This document shows positions 24,851-34,581 of a stretch of DNA of 64,000 nt, piece by piece; within the stretch, counting starts at the first letter, position 1, and every line of letters starts with the position of its first letter. The stretch is taken from assembly GCF_026162365.1 (NCBI RefSeq), contig NZ_JAOANW010000012.1, positions 124,001 to 188,000 on the forward strand, given 5' to 3'. The DNA comes from Nitratireductor luteus (GTDB lineage Bacteria; Pseudomonadota; Alphaproteobacteria; Rhizobiales; Rhizobiaceae). The position numbers and the translations under genes were made by a program. The notes beneath the pieces were generated by a model. That model had not been told where the DNA came from and did not search any database. It saw only the letters and a list, made by a program, of their open reading frames with translations.

Positions 24851-25605
24851 ATGAGTGATTTGTTTCTGCTGAGCGAGCGCCAGATGGCGCGGATATCGCC
24901 GCATTTTCCGCTGTCGCATGGCGTTCCGCGGGTTGACGACCGGCGGGTGGTGAGTGGCATCGTCTATGTGATCAGGAACGGGCTGCAGTGGAAGGACGCA
25001 CCGAGCGGGTATGGCCCGCACAAGACGCTCTACAACCGCTTCATCCGCTGGAGCCGGCTCGGAGTGTTCGACCGCATCTTCGCTGCGCTCGCCGGCGAAG
25101 CGCCAGAGCCCGAGCGCATCATGATCGACGCCACCCATCTGAAGGCCCACCGCACCGCGGCGAGCCTGCTTAAAAAGGGGATGTTCCCCGTCGTATCGGG
25201 CGAACGAAAGGCGGGCTGAACTCCAAGCTGCATGCCGTTTGCGACGCCGAGGGCCGGCCGCTGGTGCTGCTTCTGAGCGAAGGGCAGATGAGCGACCACA
25301 AGGGCGCCAGGCTCTTGCTCGACGTGCTGCCGCCCGCCGACAGCCTGATCGGCGACAAAGGCTACGACAGCAATTGGTTCCGAAACGCGCTTGCCGACAG
25401 AGGCATCGAGCCCTGCATCCCGCCGACCAAGAGCCGCAAGCAACCGATCGACTACGACAAGGGGCTCTACCGACAGCGCCACAGAATTGAGAACATGTTC
25501 GGCAAGCTCAAGGACTGGCGACGCGTTGCCACCCGCTACGACCGATGCGCCCACACCTTCTTCTCGGCAATCTGCATCGCCGCTGCCGTCATCTTCTGGC
25601 TTTGA
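24851..25605 (+). CDS. IS5-family transposase (two frames, -1 shift)
   Basis: The gene is split into two overlapping frames, as in the IS427 group. OrfA (24851-25219) begins MSDLFLLSERQMARISPHFP and has the DUF4096-type domain and IMIDATHLKAHR, with the first catalytic Asp. After CTTAAAAAGGGG (25169-25180), a -1 shift continues as DVPRRIGRTKGGLNSKLHAV and runs to 25605. This second part holds the second Asp (IGDKGYDSNWF) and the final Glu (RHRIENMFGKLKDWRR). GAAGGAGG precedes the start. Shifted translation gives about 250 residues, a normal length, so the element may be functional. Confidence 0.88.
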
Positions 25606-25621
25606 TCAATGAGTCCTGAGC

Positions 25622-25954
25622 CTAGGCCCTTGCGCTGAGCGTAATCATGCCGATGGCGACAATCGCCAACACGATTCCAGCGGTCTGGATTGGTGACAAG
25701 CGTTCGTCGAAGATCACAAGAGCGATGATGTTGACCGCGACCAGTTGGATCACGGCCGAGAGGCTCAGCGCGACTCCCATTCCGACCTCTCGAATCAGCC
25801 GAAGCATGATCAGGTTTCCGAGCGTGTAGAGGGCCAAGGTGAGCCCAAGCCAAAACCAACTATTTTGTGACAATGCCCAGGCCTTTGCGGAACTGGCGGC
25901 AGCCAGAAAGGCCACAGTGGAGGCGCCAATGAGCGCGAGGTTGGCGGGGTTCAT
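25622..25954 (-). CDS. SMR/EamA-like four-helix membrane protein
   Basis: A 110-aa protein with four hydrophobic segments, starting MNPANLALIGASTVAFLAAA and ending LSPIQTAGIVLAIVAIGMIT. Its length and helix count match small multidrug resistance or half-size EamA transporters, which act as dimers in the inner membrane. The conserved membrane-embedded Glu of EmrE (in helix 1) is absent, so drug/proton exchange as in EmrE is unlikely. The stop lies 17 bases from the IS5 gene end, so that insertion stopped just short of it. The ribosome-binding site is weak. Confidence 0.65.
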   Translation of the reverse strand: MNPANLALIGASTVAFLAAASSAKAWALSQNSWFWLGLTLALYTLGNLIMLRLIREVGMGVALSLSAVIQLVAVNIIALVIFDERLSPIQTAGIVLAIVAIGMITLSARA

Positions 25955-26369
25955 ACGGCGACATCCTAATCTGACGCTTCATTGGAACTTCAGGCAATCG
26001 GCACCAGACCGTTCTTGATCTTCGCCTATTTCGATAGATGGTCAACTGCACCATAAAATTTCCCGTCCCGGCAGCCACACGGCAGCATAGCTTCCCTCAG
26101 CAGGACTTCACCGGCGGGTCTTCCCAAAGAGAGAGACGTCAAGACAGCAGCGCTGACCAATCCGTGCTCAGGGGATGGTCTGCGCGTACAGTCATTGAAG
26201 CCTCCACAGGAAGCTTATCCTATCCAGATCTAAATGGAGGAGTTGCGTGTGTTCTTTTATGCTCTGATTTGGCGGGCTGCGGCGAGGCCAGTCTACGGCG
26301 GTGCTTGCGCTGCGGAAAGATGGTACCCTTCCATTACTCCTGACGCAGGAGCTTTGTGGAGGAATGGTG
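25955..26369. other. Gene-free stretch
   Basis: No frame with family resemblance or a ribosome-binding site was found. It presumably holds the promoters of the two flanking genes. Confidence 0.5.
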
Positions 26370-26651
26370 ATGGAGTTGTTTTCGATACGGCGCCGCAGCG
26401 CTTGGGCCGATGCATCGGAACTAGAAGCGACCGCGGCCAAGTCTGCCCGCATTGGCGATGAAGAAATGTCGGACCGGGTGCGGTGGATCCGATCCTACGT
26501 CGTGTCTGAGTCGGACGGGCGCTTGGGCACGATCTGCATCTATGAAGCGAAGGACATGGAGTCTCTTCGGGAGCATGCAAACCGGGTAGGGATGCCCGGC
26601 GATGAGATCGAGAAAATAGCCGATACAGTGATCATAAGACCCGATCCCTAA
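26370..26651 (+). CDS. DUF4242-like protein
   Basis: A 93-aa protein starting MELFSIRRRSAWADASELEA, then EEMSDRVRWIRSYVVSESDG, CIYEAKDMESLREHANRVGM and a tail IADTVIIRPDP. This is the alpha/beta ferredoxin-like layout of DUF4242, a small family whose Streptomyces member binds nickel; no enzymatic role is settled. GGAGG lies seven bases before ATG 26370; the ATG at 26364 is too close to it. It is intact within an otherwise decayed area. Confidence 0.78.
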   Translation: MELFSIRRRSAWADASELEATAAKSARIGDEEMSDRVRWIRSYVVSESDGRLGTICIYEAKDMESLREHANRVGMPGDEIEKIADTVIIRPDP

Positions 26652-27322
26652 AAGACGGCTGCTGCTGAGGCCTAATGGGGCCGCTTATTTTTACGGCCGG
26701 CCGCGGAGACGTGGCCGCCCATTTTCTTGGCCGTTGGGAGGCCTCGGATATCCCGGCTTTTTACGTGGTTGCCGAGCGCGCCCGCCGAAAGGCGAAGGCC
26801 CCTAGTCAACAAGGCGGGCCGGACAACGTGTATCTGCCGGCAACATCGTCTAGGGCGTGGTTGCGCTGGCGAAGTCGTCGGTCGACGACACTGCGAGCGT
26901 ACGCGTCGATTTCCCTAGCTCGAATTGTGGAGGCCGGTAGCCTCATTGGCTGAATTGCGCGCAGGGCACGTAAGCGAGCAATATGCGCGCTTGCACGCCG
27001 GGTGCAAAGGGCCGCTGAGACTGGAATATGGCCCTCTGTGATTGGGGAAGTGCAACGGCCTGATACGACTCGACAAGAAGATGCGAGCCGTTGGGGCCGC
27101 TCCGCTAGAATGCTCCTAGCTTTGCCTCATGAGGGTGCCGTTCCCCCGCTGCCGCCGGCTGCGGCACTCTCAGCGGCACGTAGGTACTCAACCCGACCTC
27201 CCGCTTTCAGTGCACAGCATCGCGTTCCGGCTGCTCCGGTGGCCGGGCGTCATCTTCTTCAGGTGTTGCTGAGCAGGACGAGGCGTATATGCGCATTCGG
27301 GCGCATGCGTTGAAGGGCAATC
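26652..27322. other. Gene-free stretch of about 670 bases
   Basis: Several short frames exist, but none shows a family motif, plausible start or consistent codon use. This is probably decayed island DNA. Confidence 0.5.
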
Positions 27323-27712
27323 TCAGCCCTTCCGCCGCTCTTTCTTGGCTGCTTTCCGCGCCGCATACCGAGCGTCACGAGCGGCTTTCTGCTCGTTCAA
27401 CAATAGGGCCTGGCGTTCTGCCTCTTCAGCCGCAAGAGCCGCAGCGGCGTTGGCTTCTTCCAATTCTGCAAGTCGTTCGGCTTCCACGATACGAGCAGCC
27501 TCTGCCGCCAGTTCCGCTTCACGAGCCTTCTTGGCCTCCCTTTGCGCGGCTATTCGTGCGGCCCTCGCTTTGGCCATTTCATCCCGTGCTGCTTTCCGTT
27601 CAGCAATAGCGGGGTCGCTGGCTGCCGCTAATGCCCTCTGCATCATTGCCTGTTTCGCTGCTGATGCATCGCTCTGCCGCTGTTTAAAGTCCGGGGATTT
27701 GTTGGCGCGCAT
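27323..27712 (-). CDS. DUF6481-like Ala/Arg/Glu-rich helical protein
   Basis: A 129-aa highly charged protein, about a third alanine, starting MRANKSPDFKQRQSDASAAK and ending in a Lys/Arg-rich tail (KKERRKG). It should form a single long helix or coiled coil from about residue 40 to 120. It resembles the small DUF6481 proteins widespread in rhizobia, whose role is unknown; a nucleic-acid-binding role is suggested only by the basic tail. GGAGAATGA overlaps the start region. The long Ser/Ala frame on the other strand is its antisense. Confidence 0.6.
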   Translation of the reverse strand: MRANKSPDFKQRQSDASAAKQAMMQRALAAASDPAIAERKAARDEMAKARAARIAAQREAKKAREAELAAEAARIVEAERLAELEEANAAAALAAEEAERQALLLNEQKAARDARYAARKAAKKERRKG

Positions 27713-28091
27713 TCATTCTCCGATTGTGGTGATGGTGATTTTAGGGATTGCGCTCAATGGCGCCTTTCCACGTCAAAACTCTCGCTCTCCGGAACGCAGC
27801 CGGTATGGCTAAAGCTATCGCAGACCAGAGGGAAGAGGCGAAGAAGCTGTTTAGACGGGTTTCAGGTTTGGCTCCAGGGAATATTTTGAATTATTTACGG
27901 TTCCATCGACCCAGGGAGGGAAGGGCGAGCACCGTGAACAGCCAGCGAACATCTTGCTACCATTTTGCTACCGAATTCGGTAGCACGAGCGGATACAAAT
28001 TAGGACAGTGCAGTAAGTTTTTGGCGTAAGTAGATGATAAGGCAGGATACACCACAACAGACGGGCACGGGAAGTGACGGGCATAACCGAA
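27713..28091. other. Right island end, non-coding
   Basis: No supported gene. It contains the 19-bp repeat and palindrome at 27958-27984 and the run-up to the right att repeat. Confidence 0.6.
27958..27984. repeat. 19-bp repeat plus 18-bp palindrome near right end
   Basis: The copy of TACCATTTTGCTACCGAAT is at 27958-27976. Its second half extends into the perfect palindrome GCTACCGAATTCGGTAGC (27967-27984), and an additional GCTACC lies at 27956-27961. The arrangement of direct and inverted GCTACC units resembles recombinase-binding sites. Confidence 0.6.
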
Positions 28092-28129
28092 TTTCAAGAC
28101 GGTGCCTTAAACCGCTCGGCCATCCCTCC
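28092..28129. repeat. Attachment-site repeat, right
   Basis: A copy of the tRNA-Ser 5' half with one base deleted after TTTCAAGAC; bases 28101-28129 are identical to 13777-13805. It lacks the 3' half, so it is not a tRNA gene. Confidence 0.9.
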
Positions 28130-28484
28130 TGCGCTTTCCTCTATGCGCGCGGCGCCATTTTTTTCAAGCTGGGCGCGTCGGCGAAGCCGGAATTGTGGCG
28201 AAAGGTGCCGTCTTGCACATTTTCGCCCCACTTGTCCGACATTAAGATTCACCTCGTGCTAATGTTTTCATGCACATTGATGGGGTAGGGGCGTGGCCGA
28301 GGGGCAAGTGCCGCGCTCTCCGGTTCGGTTTCGGGGCCGGCACCACCTAAGCAGCGCCATGCGTCTTTTTGAATGCCATGGAATGCTGTAACTACATGGA
28401 ATCATGCGCGGTGCTTTCTGAGGATCGGTTTCGATTCTCAGGCCAATGCTTTAGGACACGCTGATTATCGGGGAACTGCACAAG
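28130..28484. other. Non-coding stretch after the island
   Basis: No supported gene. Before insertion this would have been the DNA just upstream of the tRNA-Ser gene. It also carries the promoter region of the rlpA-like gene. Confidence 0.5.
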
Positions 28485-29645
28485 ATGGGGACGATGAAAA
28501 GGTTGAACGGTGCCAGCTTTCGGCTTGCCTTGCCTGCCGTTCTCGCGGTTTCCTTCATCGTTTCTGGCTGCGCCACCCCCGAACCCAAGTCCAAGGTCGG
28601 CAAGTCAGCCAGCAGGGAATATTTCGCCGAATCGAAATACGGGGTGAAGGCCAGCCCGCGCATCACGGCCGTTGCGTCGAATCTGCCGCGCGGTGGAGGG
28701 CGCTATCAGGTCGGGAAGCCCTACCAGATCCGTGGAAAATGGTATTATCCCAAGGAAGACCCCGATTACGCGAAAGTGGGCGCCGCTTCCTGGTACGGCG
28801 ACGCCTTTCACGGCCGCCTCACCGCCAATGGCGAAATCTATGACATGACCAATTTGACGGCCGCGCATCCCACCATGCCGCTGCCCAGCTATGCGCGGGT
28901 CACCAATCTAGACAATGACAGCTCGCTGATCGTCCGGGTCAACGACCGCGGGCCGTTCCACGGCAATCGCATCATCGACCTTTCCAAGCGTGCGGCGGAG
29001 TTACTCGACTACACCTCTTCGGGCATCGCCAAGGTCAAGGTCGAATATGTCGGTCCGGCGCCGATCGAGGGCAGGGACGACCAGTTTTTAGTGGCCTCAT
29101 ATCGTCCCGGCGGGGACGGAGCCGATCCGCTTTCGGACGGGCTGCCGCCTGGCGTCATGATCGCCATGAACGGGCCGACACCGACCCAGCAGATGAACGT
29201 GGCAGCGAACGCCTTTGCAAGCCAGCCGGCAATGGCCACGGGGGCGACCACCGAAGGTGGCAATCTCCTGCCGCAAGTGGGGCCGCTGGTTCCCGACCGC
29301 CCGATCGCCGGGCCGCTACAGGGCACCGATATCGCCCTCCTTTCCTATGCGGACCAGAGGGTGAGCACTGCCGCCGGCATGTTCGATGACGTCGTCAAGC
29401 GGCCCGGTATCGCGGAGCCGTCCGGGCCCTATATCAATCTCGGCGTGTGGACCACCAAGGCCGATGTGGCGCGCCTTGAGGAACGCTTGTCGGACCTCGG
29501 GACGATCCATGTCAGCAAGACCGGCGGGGAGGGCGATGCCGCCTATTCGCTGGCGCTGATTCCCTCGGATGCGAGCGATCTGGACGCGATGCTGCGTGCG
29601 GCCTGGCAGGCCGGTGCGCCGGACGCCTTTGCCGTGCGCAACTGA
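28485..29645 (+). CDS. rlpA: RlpA-like septal lytic transglycosylase with SPOR domain
   Basis: A 386-aa outer-membrane lipoprotein. The signal ends with the lipobox VSGC (Cys at about 29). The RlpA double-psi beta-barrel (about 95-190) shows GAASWYGDAFHGRLTANGEI, the AAHPTMPLPSYARV segment and RVNDRGPFHGNRIIDLSKRA, retaining the His and Asp known to be catalytic in Pseudomonas RlpA. The C-terminal SPOR domain (about 312-386) starts YINLGVWTTKADVARLEERL and should bind denuded glycan at the division site. A second ATG three codons on (28494) is an alternative start. The next gene also acts on peptidoglycan. Confidence 0.9.
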   Translation: MGTMKRLNGASFRLALPAVLAVSFIVSGCATPEPKSKVGKSASREYFAESKYGVKASPRITAVASNLPRGGGRYQVGKPYQIRGKWYYPKEDPDYAKVGAASWYGDAFHGRLTANGEIYDMTNLTAAHPTMPLPSYARVTNLDNDSSLIVRVNDRGPFHGNRIIDLSKRAAELLDYTSSGIAKVKVEYVGPAPIEGRDDQFLVASYRPGGDGADPLSDGLPPGVMIAMNGPTPTQQMNVAANAFASQPAMATGATTEGGNLLPQVGPLVPDRPIAGPLQGTDIALLSYADQRVSTAAGMFDDVVKRPGIAEPSGPYINLGVWTTKADVARLEERLSDLGTIHVSKTGGEGDAAYSLALIPSDASDLDAMLRAAWQAGAPDAFAVRN

Positions 29646-29838
29646 TATGCTCGCAGGCCAGGCAAGACGGTTGCAGGTGGACCGTCGGCCAATATAACCT
29701 CCTCCCAAGCGGAAACCGGTTCTAGAGGCTTGTATTTCGACCGGAATACATAACGAGCGCTCCATCTCCTGGTGTATCCGCGTTTATTGCGGTCTTAGGT
29801 AGTTCTACCTGACTGCTAAAGCCGAAGAGGAACTTGGC

Positions 29839-30999
29839 GTGCTGCGCGGGGCGTTCTCGATATCGATCTGCCTGCCGTTCGTGATCCTGATGCTTGTCGG
29901 GCAGGTTCACGCACAGATGTTCGAGACCAAGGCCAAACGAGCTTTCATGGTCGATGCCGAGACCGGCACGATACTCTTTTCGAATAGCCCCGACGAGCCG
30001 TTCCCTCCCGCCTCGCTGGCCAAGCTGATGACCGTGGAAGTGGTTTTCAACGCGCTCAAATCCAGCAGGCTGTCGCCGGAGGAAGCGTTTTATGTGAGCG
30101 AGAATGCCTGGCGAACGGGCGGCGCGGTGTCGGGCACGTCGACCATGTTCGCGGAGGTCAAGTCCTCGGTTCCGCTGGAAGCGCTCGTCCAGGGTGTCAT
30201 CGTGCACTCGGCCAATGATGGCTGCATCGTCATCGCCGAAGGCATGGCGGGCTCCGAGGAAAACTTCGCGCGCATGATGACGGAGCGGGCCAGGACACTC
30301 GGCCTCGATACCTCGACTTTCGTCAACTCGACGGGTCTGCCAGCCGCCGGGCAGGCGGTCACCGCACGCGAGATGACCCAACTGGCCTTGCATATCTGGC
30401 GCGAATATCCCCGGTACTACGGCTATTTCGCGCAGCCGGATTTCGAATGGAACGGTATTCGCCAGCGTAACCGCAATCCTCTTTTACCCATGAATATCGG
30501 CGCCGATGGACTGAAGACGGGGTTCACGGAAGAGTCAGGTTACGCCATCGTCGCCTCGGTGGAGCGGGACGGGCGCCGGCTTTTCGCAACGCTGGGAGGC
30601 ATGGAAAGCGAGACGGAGCGGGCCGAGGAGGCGCGCAAGATGCTTGATTGGGGTATGCGCGGCTTCGAGAGGCGTGAGGTGTTCGCTGACGGCGACATCG
30701 TCGGCGAGGCGAGCGTCTATGGGGGGGCCAGAGGCGCGGTAAAGCTCCGCGCGAAAGGAGCACTTTCCATATTCGTGCCGACTACCGAGCCTGAACGCAT
30801 GATCGCGCGCATCGTCTATCAGGGGCCGGTCAAGGCGCCGGTCGAAAAAGGCGCGGAAATCGCCAAGCTGCAGATATGGTTCGATGAAACGCTCAGCCAG
30901 GAGACGCCCCTTTATGCTGCCGAAACCGTTGGCCAGGGCAAGCTGCATGAACGCGCGCTGGATGCGGTCGGCGAATTGCTGGTTGGCTGGATGCGCTGA
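29839..30999 (+). CDS. dacA: D-alanyl-D-alanine carboxypeptidase (PBP5/6 type)
   Basis: A 386-aa low-molecular-mass penicillin-binding protein of the S11 family. A signal peptide (cut after VHAQ, about residue 26) is followed by the SxxK box SLAK (Ser59), the SxN box HSAND and the KTG box (LKTGFTEESG, about residue 225). The C-terminal domain (about 275-386) ends in an amphipathic anchor helix LDAVGELLVGWMR. It trims the terminal D-Ala of pentapeptides in the periplasm. The start is a GTG with AAGAGG upstream. Confidence 0.92.
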   Translation: MLRGAFSISICLPFVILMLVGQVHAQMFETKAKRAFMVDAETGTILFSNSPDEPFPPASLAKLMTVEVVFNALKSSRLSPEEAFYVSENAWRTGGAVSGTSTMFAEVKSSVPLEALVQGVIVHSANDGCIVIAEGMAGSEENFARMMTERARTLGLDTSTFVNSTGLPAAGQAVTAREMTQLALHIWREYPRYYGYFAQPDFEWNGIRQRNRNPLLPMNIGADGLKTGFTEESGYAIVASVERDGRRLFATLGGMESETERAEEARKMLDWGMRGFERREVFADGDIVGEASVYGGARGAVKLRAKGALSIFVPTTEPERMIARIVYQGPVKAPVEKGAEIAKLQIWFDETLSQETPLYAAETVGQGKLHERALDAVGELLVGWMR

Positions 31000-31181
31000 T
31001 CTGATCTCCGTTGTTCCCCCGTATAGTCTGCTTTTTTCCGGGCGCATGAACCGGATGCTGTGCGTTGAAGGAATGGACCTGTGAAGGCTGGGCTACTAAG
31101 TAGGGTGGCATGAGCACACGGCATTTTGCATTCAGGCGGGACCACCTGACATCGGCAGAAATGCGAAAACGGGAAGATTGA

Positions 31182-31898
31182 GTGTCCTTCGTGCGTCCAC
31201 ATGGACGCGCGACGCTCCAGGGATGGGCCAGCGGATTGACGCGTGGATTTTTCATAACGTTCGAAGGCGGCGAGGGTGCCGGCAAGTCGACCCAGATACG
31301 CCTCTTGGCCGAAGCGCTCGCAGCCGAAGGTAGCGAGGTGGTGGTAACGCGGGAGCCCGGCGGCTCGCCCGGCGCCGAGGCGGTGCGTCATGTGCTTCTC
31401 TCGGGCGCCGCCGAACCGCTCGGCCCCACTATGGAGGCCATCCTGTTTGCCGCCGCGCGCTCGGACCATGTTGAGCAGGTCATCCGCCCGGCGCTGGGCC
31501 GGGGCGCCGTCGTGCTGTGCGACCGCTTCTTCGATTCCTCGCGGGTCTATCAGGGCGTGACGGGCGAGCTCGACAGCAACTTCATGGCTGCCCTCGAGCG
31601 GGTCACCATCAACGGCGCAATGCCCGATCTGACGATCATCCTCGATATTGACCCGCAGGAAGGGCTGCGCCGCGCCGTCGCTCGCAGAGGAGAGGAAAGC
31701 GCCGACCGTTTCGAAAAGGAAACCGTGGACATGCACCGCCGCCGGCGCGAGGCCTTCCTTGATATAGCGCGCCGGGAGCCTGAACGCTGCGTCGTCATTG
31801 ACGCGTCCCTGCCACCGGAGGAGATCGCGGCGCAGGTCCTGGAGATCGCACGGCGCGCGATGAACAGCCGCCGGGAAAAGGACGCCAAACATGTTTGA
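31182..31898 (+). CDS. tmk: Thymidylate kinase
   Basis: A 238-aa dTMP kinase, ATP + dTMP to ADP + dTDP. It has P-loop [15 protein letters not shown], the DRY-like [13 protein letters not shown] and the LID region [13 protein letters not shown]. The GTG at 31182 has GGGAAG eight bases upstream; a TTG at 31236 would give a more usual N-terminus ([13 protein letters not shown]) but has a poor ribosome-binding site, so the first 18 residues are in doubt. Its end overlaps holB by eight bases, the normal alphaproteobacterial tmk-holB pair. Confidence 0.93.
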   Translation: MSFVRPHGRATLQGWASGLTRGFFITFEGGEGAGKSTQIRLLAEALAAEGSEVVVTREPGGSPGAEAVRHVLLSGAAEPLGPTMEAILFAAARSDHVEQVIRPALGRGAVVLCDRFFDSSRVYQGVTGELDSNFMAALERVTINGAMPDLTIILDIDPQEGLRRAVARRGEESADRFEKETVDMHRRRREAFLDIARREPERCVVIDASLPPEEIAAQVLEIARRAMNSRREKDAKHV

Positions 31899-32943
31899 GC
31901 GGATGGCGCCCGAACAGCACGACACGCTGCCGGATATTCCCGAACCCGGCGAGAATCCGTTTTTGGCCGGACATAAGGAAGCCAGGGAGGCGCTCGCTGC
32001 GGCCTACCGTTCAGGCAAGCTTCACCATGCCCTGCTTTTCGCGGGGCCGCCCGGCATTGGCAAGGCCACGCTCGCCTTTCACTTCGCCCAGCATATCTTT
32101 GCCAATCCCGATCAGAAAAGGGCTCCCGGAGAACTTGCGTTGCCGGATCCTGTCTCGCAAGGGTTTCGCCAGGCGGCACAGGGGGCTCACGCCGGGCTCC
32201 TGCATCTCACGCGCCCCTATGTCGAGCGTGACAAGAAGTTCAAGACGGTCATCACCGTTGACGAGATCAGACGCGTCAGCCGGTTCCTCTCGCTGACGCC
32301 GCCCGATGGCGGGTATCGCGTGGTGCTCGTCGACCCGGCCGATGATATGAATATCAGCGCAGCCAACGCATTGCTGAAGAACCTCGAGGAGCCGCCGGCA
32401 AGGACGCTTTTCATCCTGATCGCGCACTCGCTGGGACGCCTGCTCCCGACGATCCGCTCGCGCTGCCAGGTGGTCAAGCTTCAACCGCTTCAAAGTCCCG
32501 AGTTGGAAGACCTCCTCGGCAGGCTAGGCGCCGACATGCCCGACGAAGCGGGTCAGCGCCAATTGCTCATCGAGCGGTCGCGGGGAAGCGCCCGCAGCGC
32601 GGTCCTTCTGACTCAGTTCGGCGGGCTGGAACTGACGCAGGTGCTGGACCGCCTCATGGGCGGTCGTAGTTTTGACATCGCCGAAGCCCATCAACTGGCG
32701 GAGGCGGCGGCTGGACGCGACCGACAGGTGCAGTTCGATATTCTCAACCGCGCCTGCCTCGATCTCCTGTCCGATACGGCCGCCGACGCCGCTAGCGCCG
32801 GCGATATACGGATCGCTGAAAGGCTGGCCGCCGAATGGGATGGGCTGGCACGGGCGATAGGAGAGGCCGAGACGTACAACCTCGACCGCAAGCAGCATGT
32901 CCTCGGCATGCTGGCGCGGCTGCACCGGGCCCTGAACGCATGA
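31891..32943 (+). CDS. holB: DNA polymerase III subunit delta'
   Basis: A 350-aa clamp-loader subunit of the AAA+ type. The N-terminal [17 protein letters not shown] carries a near-complete Walker [21 protein letters not shown] and [20 protein letters not shown] are typical delta' segments, and the SRC motif is in [10 protein letters not shown] (usual in clamp loaders). It loads the beta clamp at the replication fork. The zinc-binding cysteines found in the E. coli subunit are missing. It lies between tmk and metG. Confidence 0.92.
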   Translation: MFERMAPEQHDTLPDIPEPGENPFLAGHKEAREALAAAYRSGKLHHALLFAGPPGIGKATLAFHFAQHIFANPDQKRAPGELALPDPVSQGFRQAAQGAHAGLLHLTRPYVERDKKFKTVITVDEIRRVSRFLSLTPPDGGYRVVLVDPADDMNISAANALLKNLEEPPARTLFILIAHSLGRLLPTIRSRCQVVKLQPLQSPELEDLLGRLGADMPDEAGQRQLLIERSRGSARSAVLLTQFGGLELTQVLDRLMGGRSFDIAEAHQLAEAAAGRDRQVQFDILNRACLDLLSDTAADAASAGDIRIAERLAAEWDGLARAIGEAETYNLDRKQHVLGMLARLHRALNA

Positions 32944-33024
32944 ACGCATGGCAATCGGCCGCGCGATGCGCTATCTGGCTGTGACTCGAAAAACCATCCC
33001 AAGACGATCCGGATACTCTGCTCA

Positions 33025-34581
33025 ATGGCGCGCGAAAAGTTCTATATTACGACAGCGATTTCCTATCCGAACGGCAGCCCGCATATCGGCCATGCCTATG
33101 AGCTGATTGCCACGGACGCGCTGGCTCGTTTCCAGCGTTGCGACGGCAAGGACGTCCTCTTTCTCACCGGCACCGACGAGCACGGCATCAAGATGCTGCA
33201 GACGGCGCGCAAGGAAGGGATATCCGCCCGGGAACTCGCCGACCGCAACACCCCGAAATTCCAGCGCATGGCGGAAGCCCTGAACGCGTCCAACGACGAT
33301 TTCATCCGCACCACCGAGGATCGCCACCGCATCGCTTCCCAGGCGATTTGGAAGGCCATGGCGGACAGGGGCGACATCTATCTGGGCAGCTATTCCGGCT
33401 GGTATTCCGTTCGCGACGAAGCCTATTACGGCGAGGAAGAGACCATTGTAGGCGAGGACGGGGTGCGCTACGGGCCGCAGGGAACACCTGTCGAATGGGT
33501 CGAGGAGGAAAGCTATTTCTTCAAGCTTTCGGCCTATCAGGACAAGCTGCTGGAACTCTATGAAACCAACCCCGAGTTCATAGGCCCGACCGAGCGGCGC
33601 AACGAGATCGCCAGTTTTGTCAGGCGGGGATTGCGCGACCTGTCCATCTCCCGCACCACGTTCGACTGGGGCGTGCCGGTGCCGGGGGACGAGAAACACG
33701 TCATGTATGTGTGGGTCGACGCGCTAACGAACTACATTACTGCAGCCGGATATCCTAATGAAAACGCTGAGCAATGGCGGTACTGGCCTGCGGACGCGCA
33801 CATTATCGGCAAGGATATTACCCGCTTTCACTCGATCTATTGGCCGGCCTTCCTGATGTCGGCCGGCATCGACCTGCCGAAGCGCATTTTTGGTCATGGC
33901 TTCCTGTTCAACCGCGGGGAGAAGATGTCGAAGTCGGTCGGCAATGTGATCGACCCCTTTGCTCTGGTGGAGCATTACGGGCTCGACCAGGTGCGCTACT
34001 TCCTGTTGCGCGAAGTGCCCTTCGGCCAGGACGGCAGCTACAGCCACGATGCCATCGTGAACCGCACCAACGCGGACCTCGCCAACGATCTGGGCAATCT
34101 CGCGCAGCGCTCGCTGTCGATGATCGCCAAGAATTGCGGCGGTCAGGTTCCGGCGAGGGGAGCACTTGCGGAGGCGGACGAGAAAATACTGGGGCAAGCG
34201 CTCGATGCGCTGGAGACGGCGCGTGATGCCATGACCCGGCAGGCCATTCATACGGCGCTGGCGGCGATTTTCGAGGTGGTTGCCGAGAGCAATCGCTATT
34301 TCGCAGGGCAGGAGCCGTGGGCCCTCAAGAAAACCGACCCGGCCCGCATGGAGACAGTGCTCTACACCACTGCCGAAACGATCCGCCGGATTGCGATCCT
34401 GTGCCAGCCGTTCATCCCTGCTTCGGCTGCCAAGCTGCTCGACCTTTTGGCAGTTCCTGCCGAGAAGCGGGAGTTCGCGGATGTCGGCATGGACGGGGCA
34501 TTGGAGTCGGGCACGCCGCTGCCGCCGCCACAGCCGGTTTTCCCCCGCTACGTTGCGGAGAATGGAGCGGCGGAGGTCTGA
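33025..34581 (+). CDS. metG: Methionyl-tRNA synthetase
   Basis: A 518-aa class I synthetase. It has the HIGH motif SPHIGHAYE (His20) and the KMSKS loop [10 protein letters not shown] (about 300-304). The four knuckle cysteines of the E. coli-type enzyme are absent, as in the short MetG2-like form, and there is no C-terminal tRNA-binding domain. It charges tRNA-Met. The start is ATG 33025; it is followed directly by tatD with no gap. Confidence 0.95.
   Translation: MAREKFYITTAISYPNGSPHIGHAYELIATDALARFQRCDGKDVLFLTGTDEHGIKMLQTARKEGISARELADRNTPKFQRMAEALNASNDDFIRTTEDRHRIASQAIWKAMADRGDIYLGSYSGWYSVRDEAYYGEEETIVGEDGVRYGPQGTPVEWVEEESYFFKLSAYQDKLLELYETNPEFIGPTERRNEIASFVRRGLRDLSISRTTFDWGVPVPGDEKHVMYVWVDALTNYITAAGYPNENAEQWRYWPADAHIIGKDITRFHSIYWPAFLMSAGIDLPKRIFGHGFLFNRGEKMSKSVGNVIDPFALVEHYGLDQVRYFLLREVPFGQDGSYSHDAIVNRTNADLANDLGNLAQRSLSMIAKNCGGQVPARGALAEADEKILGQALDALETARDAMTRQAIHTALAAIFEVVAESNRYFAGQEPWALKKTDPARMETVLYTTAETIRRIAILCQPFIPASAAKLLDLLAVPAEKREFADVGMDGALESGTPLPPPQPVFPRYVAENGAAEV

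Larger units (their letters stand above)
13767..28129. mobile_element. Degraded tRNA-Ser genomic island, about 14.3 kb
   Basis: The segment is bounded by direct repeats of the tRNA-Ser 5' half. It has a truncated tyrosine integrase at its left end, three insertion-sequence families, phage lysis remnants, several pseudogenes and long gene-poor stretches, in sharp contrast to the dense core genes on both sides. The integrase is too short to work, so the island is probably immobile. It carries no conjugation or replication genes that I can see. Confidence 0.88.

Noticed and set aside
27345-27812. Ser/Ala-rich plus-strand frame
   Set aside because: It is the antisense of the Ala/Arg/Glu-rich DUF6481-like gene; its composition is a mirror effect.
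28092-28129. Second tRNA-Ser gene
   Set aside because: Only the 5' half is present, with a deletion; there is no variable arm, T arm or acceptor partner.
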